Source: Streptomyces sp. NBC_01463 (GTDB taxonomy: Bacteria > Actinomycetota > Actinomycetes > Streptomycetales > Streptomycetaceae). From it: DNA of 64,000 nt. Of this stretch, positions 36,347-43,800 are shown one piece after another. Location: the NCBI GenBank assembly GCA_036227345.1, contig CP109468.1, forward strand, positions 7,316,001-7,380,000, in the 5' to 3' direction. Every line of letters starts with the position of its first letter. Within the stretch, counting starts at the first letter, position 1. Below the pieces are notes generated by a model that was given only the letters and a program-made list of their open reading frames with translations, was not told where the DNA came from and searched no databases. Both the position numbers and the translations under genes were made by a program.

Positions 36347-37318
36347 GTGTCCCTGTTCGACCTGCCCCTCGACCAACTCCGCAGCTACCGGCCGGAGTCC
36401 GGTGAACCGGACGACTTCGACGCCTTCTGGCGCCGCACGCTCGACGAGGCGGGCGAGCACCCGCTGGACGCCGAATTCAGCCCCTACGACGCGGCGTTGA
36501 GCAACGTCGACGTCCATGACGTGTCGTTCGCCGGCTGGGGCGGCCACCGCATACGGGCCTGGCTGAACGTGCCCGCCGGTGCCGAGGGCCCCCTGCCCAC
36601 CGTCGTCCACTACCTCGGATACGGCGGCGGGCGCGGACTGCCGCACGACCACCTGGTGTGGCCCGCCGCCGGCTGGGCCGCCCTGGTCGTGGACACCCGC
36701 GGCCAGGGCGCCGTCAACAGCCACTCGGCGGGCTCCACCGCCGACCCGCACGGCGGCGCCAACCCGCAGTCGCCCGGCTTCATGACCCGCGGCATCCTCG
36801 ACCCCGACACGTACTACTACCGGCGGGTGTTCACCGACGCGGTGCGCGCCGTCGAAGTGGCCCGTGCCCACCCGTCCGTCGACCCGGACCGGATCGTCGT
36901 GCACGGCGGCAGCCAGGGCGGCGGCATCGCCCAGGCGGTGGCGGGGCTCAGCCCCCACGTCAAGGCCGCGCTCGTCGACGTACCCTTCCTGACGCACTTC
37001 CGGCGGGCCGTGGAGATCACCGACAAGGACCCGTACCAGGAGATCGTCCGCTTCCTGGCCACCCAACACGGCCACGCCGACCAGGTGTTCCGGACCCTGT
37101 CCTACTTCGACGGCATCAGTTTCGCCGCCCGGGCGGACCTGCCGGCGCTGTACTCGGTGGCGCTGATGGACTTCGTCTGCCCGCCGTCCACGGTCTTCGC
37201 CGCCTACAACAACTGGGCCGGTCCCAAGGAGATCGAGGTCTACCCCTGGAACGGCCACGAGGGCGGCGCATCGGTCCACCGCGCCGCGCAGTTGCGTATG
37301 CTGCGCGACCTGGGCTGA
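36347..37318 (+). CDS. Acetyl esterase of the AXE1/cephalosporin-C deacetylase family
   Basis: A 323-residue alpha/beta hydrolase of carbohydrate esterase family 7 type, with no signal peptide. The N-terminal MSLFDLPLDQLRSYRP and DFDAFWRRTLDEA are the family's opening. The nucleophile elbow is GGSQGG with S189; the probable acid is D275 (ALMDFVCPP) and the histidine is H304 (NGHEGG). It removes acetyl groups from imported acetylated oligosaccharides. GTG at 36347 has GGAG upstream, 62 bp after the LacI gene. Cytoplasmic location fits deacetylation of imported pectin or xylan fragments. Confidence 0.87.
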   Translation: MSLFDLPLDQLRSYRPESGEPDDFDAFWRRTLDEAGEHPLDAEFSPYDAALSNVDVHDVSFAGWGGHRIRAWLNVPAGAEGPLPTVVHYLGYGGGRGLPHDHLVWPAAGWAALVVDTRGQGAVNSHSAGSTADPHGGANPQSPGFMTRGILDPDTYYYRRVFTDAVRAVEVARAHPSVDPDRIVVHGGSQGGGIAQAVAGLSPHVKAALVDVPFLTHFRRAVEITDKDPYQEIVRFLATQHGHADQVFRTLSYFDGISFAARADLPALYSVALMDFVCPPSTVFAAYNNWAGPKEIEVYPWNGHEGGASVHRAAQLRMLRDLG

Positions 37319-37473
37319 CGGGCGGGGCCGGGTGCGGGGGAGCGCCGTTCCGAAAGCGTGACGGGGGATCGGACGCCGGAGCGATTCGCAACCTCCTTCG
37401 GGGAGTGAACTCCCGCCACGAAAAGGCGTGTTGACCACACGCGGGGGCCGGACTGCGTCATGATCGTCCCGAG

Positions 37474-37629
37474 ATGGTGGACACCTCCCGGGGCGATGCC
37501 CCCGCACCCCCTGCCGAAGAGCCGCGTGGCTGCCTCTTCGCGCTTTCCCAGCCCCCTCTGATGATCTTCCTCACGGTGATCGGCAGTCTGCTGCTGATGG
37601 CCGCGTTGCACGATCTCTTCGTGCTGTGA
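37474..37629 (+). CDS. Very small membrane protein (51 aa)
   Basis: A 51-residue ORF starting ATG at 37474. It has an acidic/Pro-rich head (MVDTSRGDAPAPPAEEPRG), then CLFALSQPPLMIFLTVIGSL and LLMAALHDLFVL, giving one membrane helix with a short end. The stop lies 4 bases before the stop of the convergent CGNR gene. The sharp change from polar head to helix and the ending at the gene boundary argue for a real gene. Function unknown; it could be a small regulator of a membrane complex. Confidence 0.6.
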   Translation: MVDTSRGDAPAPPAEEPRGCLFALSQPPLMIFLTVIGSLLLMAALHDLFVL

Positions 37630-37633
37630 ACGG

Positions 37634-38209
37634 TCAGCCGGCCGCTTCCCTGCGGCGCGCGCGGTACGCGGCGACGTGCAAGCGGTTACCGCAGGTGCGG
37701 CTGGAGCAGTAGCGGCGGGAGCGGTTGCGCGAGAGGTCGACGAAGGCGTGCCGGCAGTCCGGCGCCTCGCACCGCCGCAGCCGCTCCGTCTCGCCCGCCA
37801 CGATGATGAAACTGAGTGCCATGCCGCAGTCCGCCGCGAGGTGGTCGGCCAGCGAGGCGTCCGGCGCGAAGTAGTGCACGTGCCAGTCGTAGCCGTCGTG
37901 GTTGCTCAGCTGCGGCGTCGTGCCCGCGGCGGCCACGAGTGCGTTGACCAGTGAGGCGGCGACCGCCGCGTCGGTGGCCGCGAAGACGTCGGCGAACCGT
38001 GCCCGTACGTCGTGGACGGCCCTCAGGTCCTTCTCGCCGAGCTCGCCCACGCCGCTGACCCGGTGGCGTCCGGCGAACGCGTAGAGCGCCGCGGTGTCGG
38101 CGAGCCCGTCGACGGGTTCGCCGCCTTCGGGCTGCTCGCTCTCCGGCGCGGTGTTCACCAGATCGACCACCGTTTCGAGGGCGATCCGGGTGTCGTGGGG
38201 GATCAGCAC
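37634..38209 (-). CDS. CGNR zinc-finger protein (ABATE domain), putative regulator
   Basis: A 191-residue protein. The N-terminal two-thirds are the ABATE (stress-response regulator-like) domain (RIALETVVDLVNTAPES, DLRAVHDVRARFADVF). The C terminus holds the zinc finger CEAPDCRHAFVDLSRNRSRR, then YCSSRTCGNRLHVAAYRAR, which carries the C-x4-C ... C-x4-CGNR signature. The start is GTG at 38209, beginning VLIPHDTRIALE, with GGGAG upstream. These proteins are thought to bind nucleic acid. It stands alone between the pectin locus and ssgB. Confidence 0.87.
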   Translation of the reverse strand: MLIPHDTRIALETVVDLVNTAPESEQPEGGEPVDGLADTAALYAFAGRHRVSGVGELGEKDLRAVHDVRARFADVFAATDAAVAASLVNALVAAAGTTPQLSNHDGYDWHVHYFAPDASLADHLAADCGMALSFIIVAGETERLRRCEAPDCRHAFVDLSRNRSRRYCSSRTCGNRLHVAAYRARRREAAG

Positions 38210-38543
38210 GCTTCCGCTCCCTGGCCTCCGGCGGGCGGGACACCCGCCGATGCGGGCTGACTCTACTGGCTCGGCCCTGCCGCGCAGGGGTGCGGAGGGG
38301 CCTGTGGGGCCCCTGGGGCGCACCTCCCGGGCATCCGGGAGCGGCCGGGAGTCCCGCGGCTGTCCGGCGGGCAGGTGCGGCCTCCGGGAGGGTGCGACGG
38401 CGTCACGGGGGAGCGGGGGAACGCGGACCGGCGCGGTCACCACGGTGGATTCCGTGGTGACCGCGCCGGTGTCAGCCGTATGAGGTTGTCTGCGCGGCGC
38501 CGTCTCCCCGAGTCGGACGGCGCCGTGCAGCTCTCGGCCTGGC
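38210..38543. other. 334-bp gap between the CGNR gene and ssgB
   Basis: Contains the CGNR promoter region, several GC-rich short inverted repeats (for example around 38330-38350) and the strong ssgB terminator at 38427-38470. No gene is supported. Confidence 0.5.
38427..38470 (-). terminator. ssgB terminator
   Basis: Perfect 19-bp stem (38427-38445 with 38452-38470) and a 6-base loop, 74 bases after the ssgB stop on the minus strand. Confidence 0.8.
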
Positions 38544-38957
38544 TCAGTTCTCGGCCAGGATGTGTGAGAGCTCCGTATCGAGATCGAAGTGACGATGCTC
38601 GGTCCCCGGCGGAACCGCGGCGTCGGTCCTCTTCAGGAACGACTCCAGGGCCCTTGCCGGGGCCTCCAGCAGGGCTTCGCCCTCTGGGGAGCTCAGTGCG
38701 ATACAGACGACGCCCTGGCCGTGACTACGGGATGGCCAGACACGGACGTCTCCGGTGCCGGTGGGCCTGTGCAGCCCCTCGGCAAGGAGGTCACGGGCGA
38801 AAACCCACTCGACCGTCTCCTCCGCTCCGGTGTGGAAGGTGGCGTGCACGGCATACGGATCGGCCGTGTCATACCGCAGGCCCGCGGGTACAGGCAGTGA
38901 GGACTCGCTCGACACAACGAGGCGCAGGTGCAGCTCGCAGCTGACCGTGGTGTTCAT
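38544..38957 (-). CDS. ssgB: Sporulation-specific cell division protein SsgB
   Basis: A 137-residue SsgA-like protein. In streptomycetes SsgB, placed by SsgA, recruits FtsZ to future septum sites in aerial hyphae. The start MNTTVSCELHLRLVVSSESS, the middle RYDTADPYAVHATFHTG and WVFARDLLAEGLHRPTGTGD, and the end HFDLDTELSHILAEN are those of the family. Length is normal. It is monocistronic with a strong terminator and a 190-bp divergent promoter region shared with a PGPGW membrane protein gene. Its transcription is known to be developmental (sigma-H/BldD controlled); I could not fix the promoter elements here. Confidence 0.95.
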   Translation of the reverse strand: MNTTVSCELHLRLVVSSESSLPVPAGLRYDTADPYAVHATFHTGAEETVEWVFARDLLAEGLHRPTGTGDVRVWPSRSHGQGVVCIALSSPEGEALLEAPARALESFLKRTDAAVPPGTEHRHFDLDTELSHILAEN

Positions 38958-39147
38958 AAGCGCCAGGGCCTTTCGCTCAGTGTGCGCTCGGGGATTCGCA
39001 CGTCGGCGAAATCGACATGCCACCTACGGTGGCGTTGTAAACCCCTCTGACCGTTTTGTGATCCTTCAGGTAGCTCGTACAGCGGTGTGTAACTTTGAGT
39101 CATGCGGCCATTCCGGTGACGAGGAGCGTTCGGGTAGGTTGACCCCC

Positions 39148-39639
39148 ATGAATGCGGAGAGTGACGAGCGGGACGGGGCCGCCGCACCGGCGGATCCGGC
39201 TTCCGCCACGGGGGAAGAACGAAAGAGCGTGACGGGGGACGTCACGGAAGGTGTGACGAAGGAGGACCGGGAGCTCGGCTCCAGGGCGCCCGGGTTCATC
39301 AAGGCGTCCAGGACGCTGCACCTGAGCTGGCAGGTCGGCGTGTTCATCGTCGGTCTGGCCGTGGTGGGGGCCGGCATCGTGATGCTGCCGCTGCCCGGCC
39401 CCGGCTGGCTGGTGATCTTCGGCGGCATGGCGATCTGGGCGACCGAGTTCGTCTGGGCCCAGCTGGTGCTGCGCTGGACGCGCCGAAAGGTCACCGAGGC
39501 CGCCCAGCGGGCGCTCGATCCGAAGGTCCGGCGGCGCAACATCACGCTCACGGTGATCGGGCTCGTGATCATCGCGGTGCTGGTGGGGATCTACGTCTGG
39601 AAGTTCGGAATCGTCATGCCGTGGAAGATCCACGAGTGA
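39148..39639 (+). CDS. PGPGW (TIGR02611-type) transmembrane protein
   Basis: A 163-residue membrane protein. A charged, disordered N-terminal tail of about 60 residues is followed by LSWQVGVFIVGLAVVGAGIV, the hallmark LPLPGPGWLVIFGGMAIWA, an amphipathic stretch (WTRRKVTEAAQRALDPKVRR) and a last helix (ITLTVIGLVIIAVLVGIYVW). The PGPGW motif places it in a widespread bacterial membrane family of unknown role. Divergent from ssgB; followed by tRNA-Val. Confidence 0.85.
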   Translation: MNAESDERDGAAAPADPASATGEERKSVTGDVTEGVTKEDRELGSRAPGFIKASRTLHLSWQVGVFIVGLAVVGAGIVMLPLPGPGWLVIFGGMAIWATEFVWAQLVLRWTRRKVTEAAQRALDPKVRRRNITLTVIGLVIIAVLVGIYVWKFGIVMPWKIHE

Positions 39640-39693
39640 CCCGGGCATGGTCGTGGGGCGCCGCTGACATGGGGTAATGTTTGGCGTGCGCCC

Positions 39694-39765
39694 GGGCGAT
39701 TAGCTCAGTGGGAGAGCGCTTCGTTCACACCGAAGAGGTCACTGGTTCGAACCCAGTATCGCCCA
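39694..39765 (+). tRNA. tRNA-Val (CAC)
   Basis: The acceptor is gggcgat/atcgccc, and the anticodon stem cttcg/cgaag with loop ttcacac gives CAC. CCA not encoded. A second identical gene is at 49659; the identical block runs 81 bases (39691-39771). Confidence 0.95.
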
Positions 39766-39772
39766 CCCCGGA

Positions 39773-39812
39773 CCGACGGCCCGGAAGCTTCCAGAAGCTT
39801 CCGGGCCGTCGG
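39773..39812 (+). terminator. Terminator of tRNA-Val (CAC)
   Basis: Perfect 18-bp stem (39773-39790 with 39795-39812) and a CCAG loop, seven bases after the tRNA. Confidence 0.8.
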
Positions 39813-39931
39813 CGTTTCCGGATGCCGCGGGCGCTCCGGCCGGGCGTGTTCCCGGGCGTCCCGTTCAAGCGCTTCGATTGATTTTCGTCCCAGCCATTGA
39901 CGTCGCCGGTGCCGCTCCCTACTTTGACCCG

Positions 39932-39955
39932 GCAAGCGCTTTCTAAAACGATTCA
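39932..39955. promoter_or_regulatory. Putative LacI-type operators before the sugar ABC operon
   Basis: TAAAACGATTCA (39944-39955) matches the two sites before the LacI gene at ten to eleven of 12 positions, and the bases after it (atca) also agree with the first site. Directly upstream, GCAAGCGCTTTC (39932-39943) is another LacI-family-like palindrome. Both lie 20-45 bases before the binding-protein ATG. Confidence 0.6.
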
Positions 39956-39975
39956 ATCAAGCGTAGGGGCGAACT

Positions 39976-41259
39976 ATGTCTCGGAACCAGGGCATGGACC
40001 GGCGGCAGATGCTGAAGCTCGCGGGCTTCTCGGCCGCCGGTCTCGGGCTGACCGCGGCGGGCTGCGGCTCGGGCGGCGGCTCGAACGGGCCGGTCACCAT
40101 CCGGCATGCCTGGTGGGGCGCCGACGACCGGGCCAAGAAGGTCCAGGAGTGCGTCGCGCTCTTCGAGAAGAAGCACCCGAAGATCAAGGTGAAGACGGAC
40201 TTCCAGCAGTACCCGGACTTCTGGAAGAAGTTCAACACCCAGGCGGCCGGCGGCAACCCGCCCGACGTCATCCAGAACGCGGTCACCTTCCTCCGCAAGT
40301 ACGAGGCGAAGAACGTCCTGCTCGACCTCAACCCGCAGGCGAAGAAGGGCAATCTCGAACTGGAGGGCTTCCGCGCCGGCCTGGAGAAGTTCGCCGAGAT
40401 CGACGGCAAGCTGCTCGGCGTCCCGGTCGGCAGCAACTCGATGGCCCTGGTCATCGACGAGAAGGTCTTCGAGAAGGCCGGCGTCGACCACGGCCTCGGC
40501 TGGACCTGGGACGACTGGTACGCGGGCCTGCAGAAGATCAAGTCCGGTCAGGGCATAGCCGGCGACTCCGGCCCGCACGGCGTCATGTACCTCTACGACC
40601 TGATCCTCCGCCAGAACGGCAAGGCCTTCTTCACCGAGGAGGGCATGGGCTTCGGTGAGAACGAACTGCTGCCGTACTGGACCGAGGCGCTCGCCCGGGT
40701 CAAGTCCGGCGTCTACGCCGACCAGAAGAAGGTCGAGCAGATCAAGCCGGCCTCCGCGCTCGCCAAGGGCCTCTCCGCCGGCGAGTTCACCTGGGACAAC
40801 TTCTCCGTCCGCTACAGCGCGGAGGGCAAGAGCAGTTACAGCCTCGCGCCCATCCCGACCACCGACGGCAAGAAGACCGGCCAGTACCTCGGCTCGCTGA
40901 TGCTCAGCGGCACCGCCCGCACCAAGCACCCCGCCGAGGTCGCCACCTTCATCAGCTTCATGACGCACGACCCCGCCGTCGCCCGCATCATGGGCTACGA
41001 CCGCGGAGTCCCCGCCACCACCGCCCAGTTCGAGGCCTTCCAGCCCACCGACGCCCCGAGCAAGGCGATCGGCGCGTACGAGACCGAGATCGCCAAGGCG
41101 GGCGTCCTGGAGCCCATCACCCCGCACCCGGCGGGCGCCGACGTCGTCGAGGCGGCGTTCCTGCGCATCGGCGGCGACATGTCCCTGGGCAAGGCCTCGC
41201 CGGAGGACTCCGTGAAGCAGTTCTTCTCCGAGGCGAAGACCGCCCTCGCCTCGAACTGA
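39976..41259 (+). CDS. Sugar ABC transporter, extracellular binding lipoprotein
   Basis: A 427-residue family 1 (MalE-like) solute-binding protein. The N terminus has a twin-arginine-like MDRRQMLKLAGFSAAGLGL followed by the lipobox TAAGC (Cys about 30), so it is a lipoprotein, possibly Tat-exported. The mature part carries ITIRHAWWG-type and GGNPPDVIQNAVTFLRKYEA binding-protein blocks. First gene of a transporter operon that ends in a pectin lyase, so the ligand is probably an unsaturated rhamnogalacturonan disaccharide or oligosaccharide (inference). Confidence 0.9.
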   Translation: MSRNQGMDRRQMLKLAGFSAAGLGLTAAGCGSGGGSNGPVTIRHAWWGADDRAKKVQECVALFEKKHPKIKVKTDFQQYPDFWKKFNTQAAGGNPPDVIQNAVTFLRKYEAKNVLLDLNPQAKKGNLELEGFRAGLEKFAEIDGKLLGVPVGSNSMALVIDEKVFEKAGVDHGLGWTWDDWYAGLQKIKSGQGIAGDSGPHGVMYLYDLILRQNGKAFFTEEGMGFGENELLPYWTEALARVKSGVYADQKKVEQIKPASALAKGLSAGEFTWDNFSVRYSAEGKSSYSLAPIPTTDGKKTGQYLGSLMLSGTARTKHPAEVATFISFMTHDPAVARIMGYDRGVPATTAQFEAFQPTDAPSKAIGAYETEIAKAGVLEPITPHPAGADVVEAAFLRIGGDMSLGKASPEDSVKQFFSEAKTALASN

Positions 41260-41272
41260 GAGGAGCATCGCG

Positions 41273-42262
41273 GTGACTCACATCCAGACCTCCACGAGCG
41301 GCCCGGTCCTCGGCACGGACCTCGCCGCCGTGGAGCGGAGCGGCCCGGGACGCAAGACCCGCCCCGCTCCGCAACCGCGGGGCCACCGCGAGAATCTGAC
41401 CGGCTATCTCTTCATGTCGCCCTGGATCGCGGGCTTCCTGTTCCTGATCGCCGGCCCCATGGTCTTCTCGCTGTACCTCGCGTTCACCGACTACAACCTC
41501 TTCGACGCCCCCAAGTGGGTCGGCCTGAAGAACTTCACCGACATGTTCGCCGACCCCCGCTGGCGCCAGTCGGTCAAGGTGACCTCCTGGTACGTGGTGA
41601 TCGGCACCCCGGTCAAGCTGGCCGCCGCGCTCGCCGTGGCCATGCTGCTGGCCCAGAAGCGCTGGGGCCAGTCCTTCTACCGGGCGGCGTTCTACGCCCC
41701 CTCGCTGATCGGCGCGAGCGTCTCGGCCGCCATCGTCTGGCGCGCCCTGTTCTCCGACGACGCCGTCGTCGACCGCGGACAGCAGCTGTTCGGCATCGAC
41801 GCCGGCGGCTGGATCGGCGACCCGCAGATGATCATCTACGCGCTGGTGGCCCTCACGGTCTGGCAGTTCGGCGCCCCGATGGTGATCTTCCTGGCCGGCC
41901 TCAAGCAGGTCCCCAGGGAGCTGTACGAGGCGGCCGAGGTCGACGGGGCCGGCCCCTGGCGCAGGTTCTGGAGCATCACCCTGCCGATGATCTCCCCGGT
42001 GCTGTTCTTCAACGTGCTGCTGGAGACCATCCACTCCTTCCAGATCTTCGCCTCCGCCTACATCGTCAGCAACGGCAGCTGCGGCCCGGCCGACGCCACG
42101 CTCGTCTACACCTGCTACCTGTACGACCAGGGCTTCGCGAACAGCCGGATGGGCTTCGCCTCCGCCATGGCATGGCTGCTGCTCGTCGCCGTGGGCCTGG
42201 TCACCGCCGTGCTGTTCTGGTCCCAGAAGCGCTGGGTGCACTACGAGGAGGGGGGCCGATGA
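41273..42262 (+). CDS. Sugar ABC transporter, permease 1
   Basis: A 329-residue MalF/LplB-type permease with six membrane helices after a polar N-terminal tail of about 45 residues. The EAA loop reads LYEAAEVDGAGPWRRFWSIT followed by LPMISP, the contact for the ATPase. The start is GTG at 41273, 13 bp after the binding-protein stop. The stop overlaps the second permease start (ATGA). Confidence 0.92.
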   Translation: MTHIQTSTSGPVLGTDLAAVERSGPGRKTRPAPQPRGHRENLTGYLFMSPWIAGFLFLIAGPMVFSLYLAFTDYNLFDAPKWVGLKNFTDMFADPRWRQSVKVTSWYVVIGTPVKLAAALAVAMLLAQKRWGQSFYRAAFYAPSLIGASVSAAIVWRALFSDDAVVDRGQQLFGIDAGGWIGDPQMIIYALVALTVWQFGAPMVIFLAGLKQVPRELYEAAEVDGAGPWRRFWSITLPMISPVLFFNVLLETIHSFQIFASAYIVSNGSCGPADATLVYTCYLYDQGFANSRMGFASAMAWLLLVAVGLVTAVLFWSQKRWVHYEEGGR

Positions 42263-43122
42263 CCCCGATGGACACCACTGCCGCACGACGCCGGCTCCCC
42301 GGCTCCCTCGCCTGGCACATCGGCGCGCTGGCCATCCTCGTGGTGGTCCTGTACCCGGTGGCGTGGACGATCGGCGCGTCGTTCAAGCCGAGCGGGGACA
42401 TCGTCGGCGCGCTGAACCTCTTCCCGGCCGACCCGGTCACCTCCAACTACCGGCGGCTCGCCGATGGCATCGCCGACATCCCGATCTGGAAGTTCTTCCT
42501 GAACTCGGCCTACATCTCGGTCGGTTCGGTGATCGGCGTCGTCCTGTCCTGCTCGCTCACGGCGTACGCCTTCACCAAGGTCCGCTTCGCCGGGCGCAAC
42601 ATCATGTTCGCCATCATGATCGGGACGCTGCTGCTCCCGTACCACGTACTGATCATTCCGCAGTACGTGCTCTTCCAGAAGCTGGAGCTGATCAACACCT
42701 TCACTCCGCTGCTGATCGGCAAGTACCTCGCCACCGACGCCTTCTTCGTCTTCCTCATGGTCCAGTTCATGCGCGGACTGCCCAAGGAACTCGACGAGGC
42801 CGCCCGGCTCGACGGCTGCGGGCACCTGCGGATCTACTGGTCGATCGTGATGCCGCTCTGCCGGCCCGCGCTCATCACCAGCGCCATCTTCACCTTCATC
42901 CAGGCCTGGAACGACTTCATGGGCCCCCTGCTGTACCTCAACGAGCCGGACAAGTACACCGTCTCGATGGGGCTGCGGATGTTCATCGACCAGGACGCCG
43001 TCGCCGACTACGGCGGCATGATCGCGATGTCACTGGTGGCCCTGCTGCCCGTGCTGGCCTTCTTCCTGGCCTTCCAGCGCTACCTCATCGACGGCATGGC
43101 CACCTCCGGCCTGAAGGGCTGA
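42259..43122 (+). CDS. Sugar ABC transporter, permease 2
   Basis: A 287-residue MalG-type permease with six helices. The EAA loop is LDEAARLDGCGHLRIYWSIV followed by MPLCRP, and the C-terminal FQRYLIDGMATSGLKG is the usual MalG ending. It overlaps the first permease gene. No ATPase gene occurs in the operon or elsewhere in the window, apart from metN. In Streptomyces many such sugar importers share the ATPase MsiK encoded elsewhere. Confidence 0.92.
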   Translation: MTPMDTTAARRRLPGSLAWHIGALAILVVVLYPVAWTIGASFKPSGDIVGALNLFPADPVTSNYRRLADGIADIPIWKFFLNSAYISVGSVIGVVLSCSLTAYAFTKVRFAGRNIMFAIMIGTLLLPYHVLIIPQYVLFQKLELINTFTPLLIGKYLATDAFFVFLMVQFMRGLPKELDEAARLDGCGHLRIYWSIVMPLCRPALITSAIFTFIQAWNDFMGPLLYLNEPDKYTVSMGLRMFIDQDAVADYGGMIAMSLVALLPVLAFFLAFQRYLIDGMATSGLKG

Positions 43123-43128
43123 ACACCC

Positions 43129-43710
43129 GTGGCGACCAGAACCGGCACCGCACCCAGGACCTCCTTCGTCCGGGAGCGATTCAGCGTCTTCACCGAATGC
43201 CTGCTCACCGGTGTGTGGATCACCGTGGCCGCCCTGCCGCTGGTCACCCTCCCCGCGGCGTTCGCCGCGGGGAGCCGCCACCTGCGCCGCTACCTGGCGG
43301 GTGAGGCGGGCGGGATGCGGGAGTTCGCCGCCGACGCACGCGAGGCGTTCCGTACCGGCTGGCGGATCTCCCTGCTCTGGTGGGCGGCGCTCGCCCTGCT
43401 CGCCTTCGACTGGCAGGTCGCCCGGTCCGGCCTGCTGCCGGGCGGCGGTCCGCTCATCGTCGTGAGTCTGCTGGGACTGCCGGCGGTCGCCGTCTGGGGG
43501 CTGCGTACGGCTGCCGCCTGGCAGCCCGGCACACCCTGGCAGCGGACCGCCCGGGCCGCGGGCCGCCGGACCCTCACCGACCCGGCCGGATCGCTGCTGC
43601 TCGTCGGCGGATTCGTCGCCCTGGCCCTCGCCGCCTGGCAGATTCCGCCGCTGGCCGCGCCCGCCCTCGGCTGTCTGGCCGCGGCCGCGGTCGCCGCCGA
43701 CCGCCGCTGA
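43129..43710 (+). CDS. YesL-family (DUF624) membrane protein
   Basis: A 193-residue protein with about four to five membrane helices (FTECLLTGVWITVAALPLV, ISLLWWAALALLAF, PLIVVSLLGLPAVAVWGL and others). The early block with a conserved aromatic/Thr pattern, and its place directly after two sugar permeases, match YesL, found next to the rhamnogalacturonan transporter YesMNO-type genes of Bacillus. Function of the family is not established. GTG start at 43129, six bases after the permease stop. Supports a pectin-uptake operon. Confidence 0.72.
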   Translation: MATRTGTAPRTSFVRERFSVFTECLLTGVWITVAALPLVTLPAAFAAGSRHLRRYLAGEAGGMREFAADAREAFRTGWRISLLWWAALALLAFDWQVARSGLLPGGGPLIVVSLLGLPAVAVWGLRTAAAWQPGTPWQRTARAAGRRTLTDPAGSLLLVGGFVALALAAWQIPPLAAPALGCLAAAAVAADRR

Positions 43711-43800
43711 CCCGACGGCCGGCCCCCCAACCGCACCACGTCCCACCACGCGTCAGCGTGCGATCAGGCATGCCCGTTTTCGCCACGAATTGGAGCCGTG

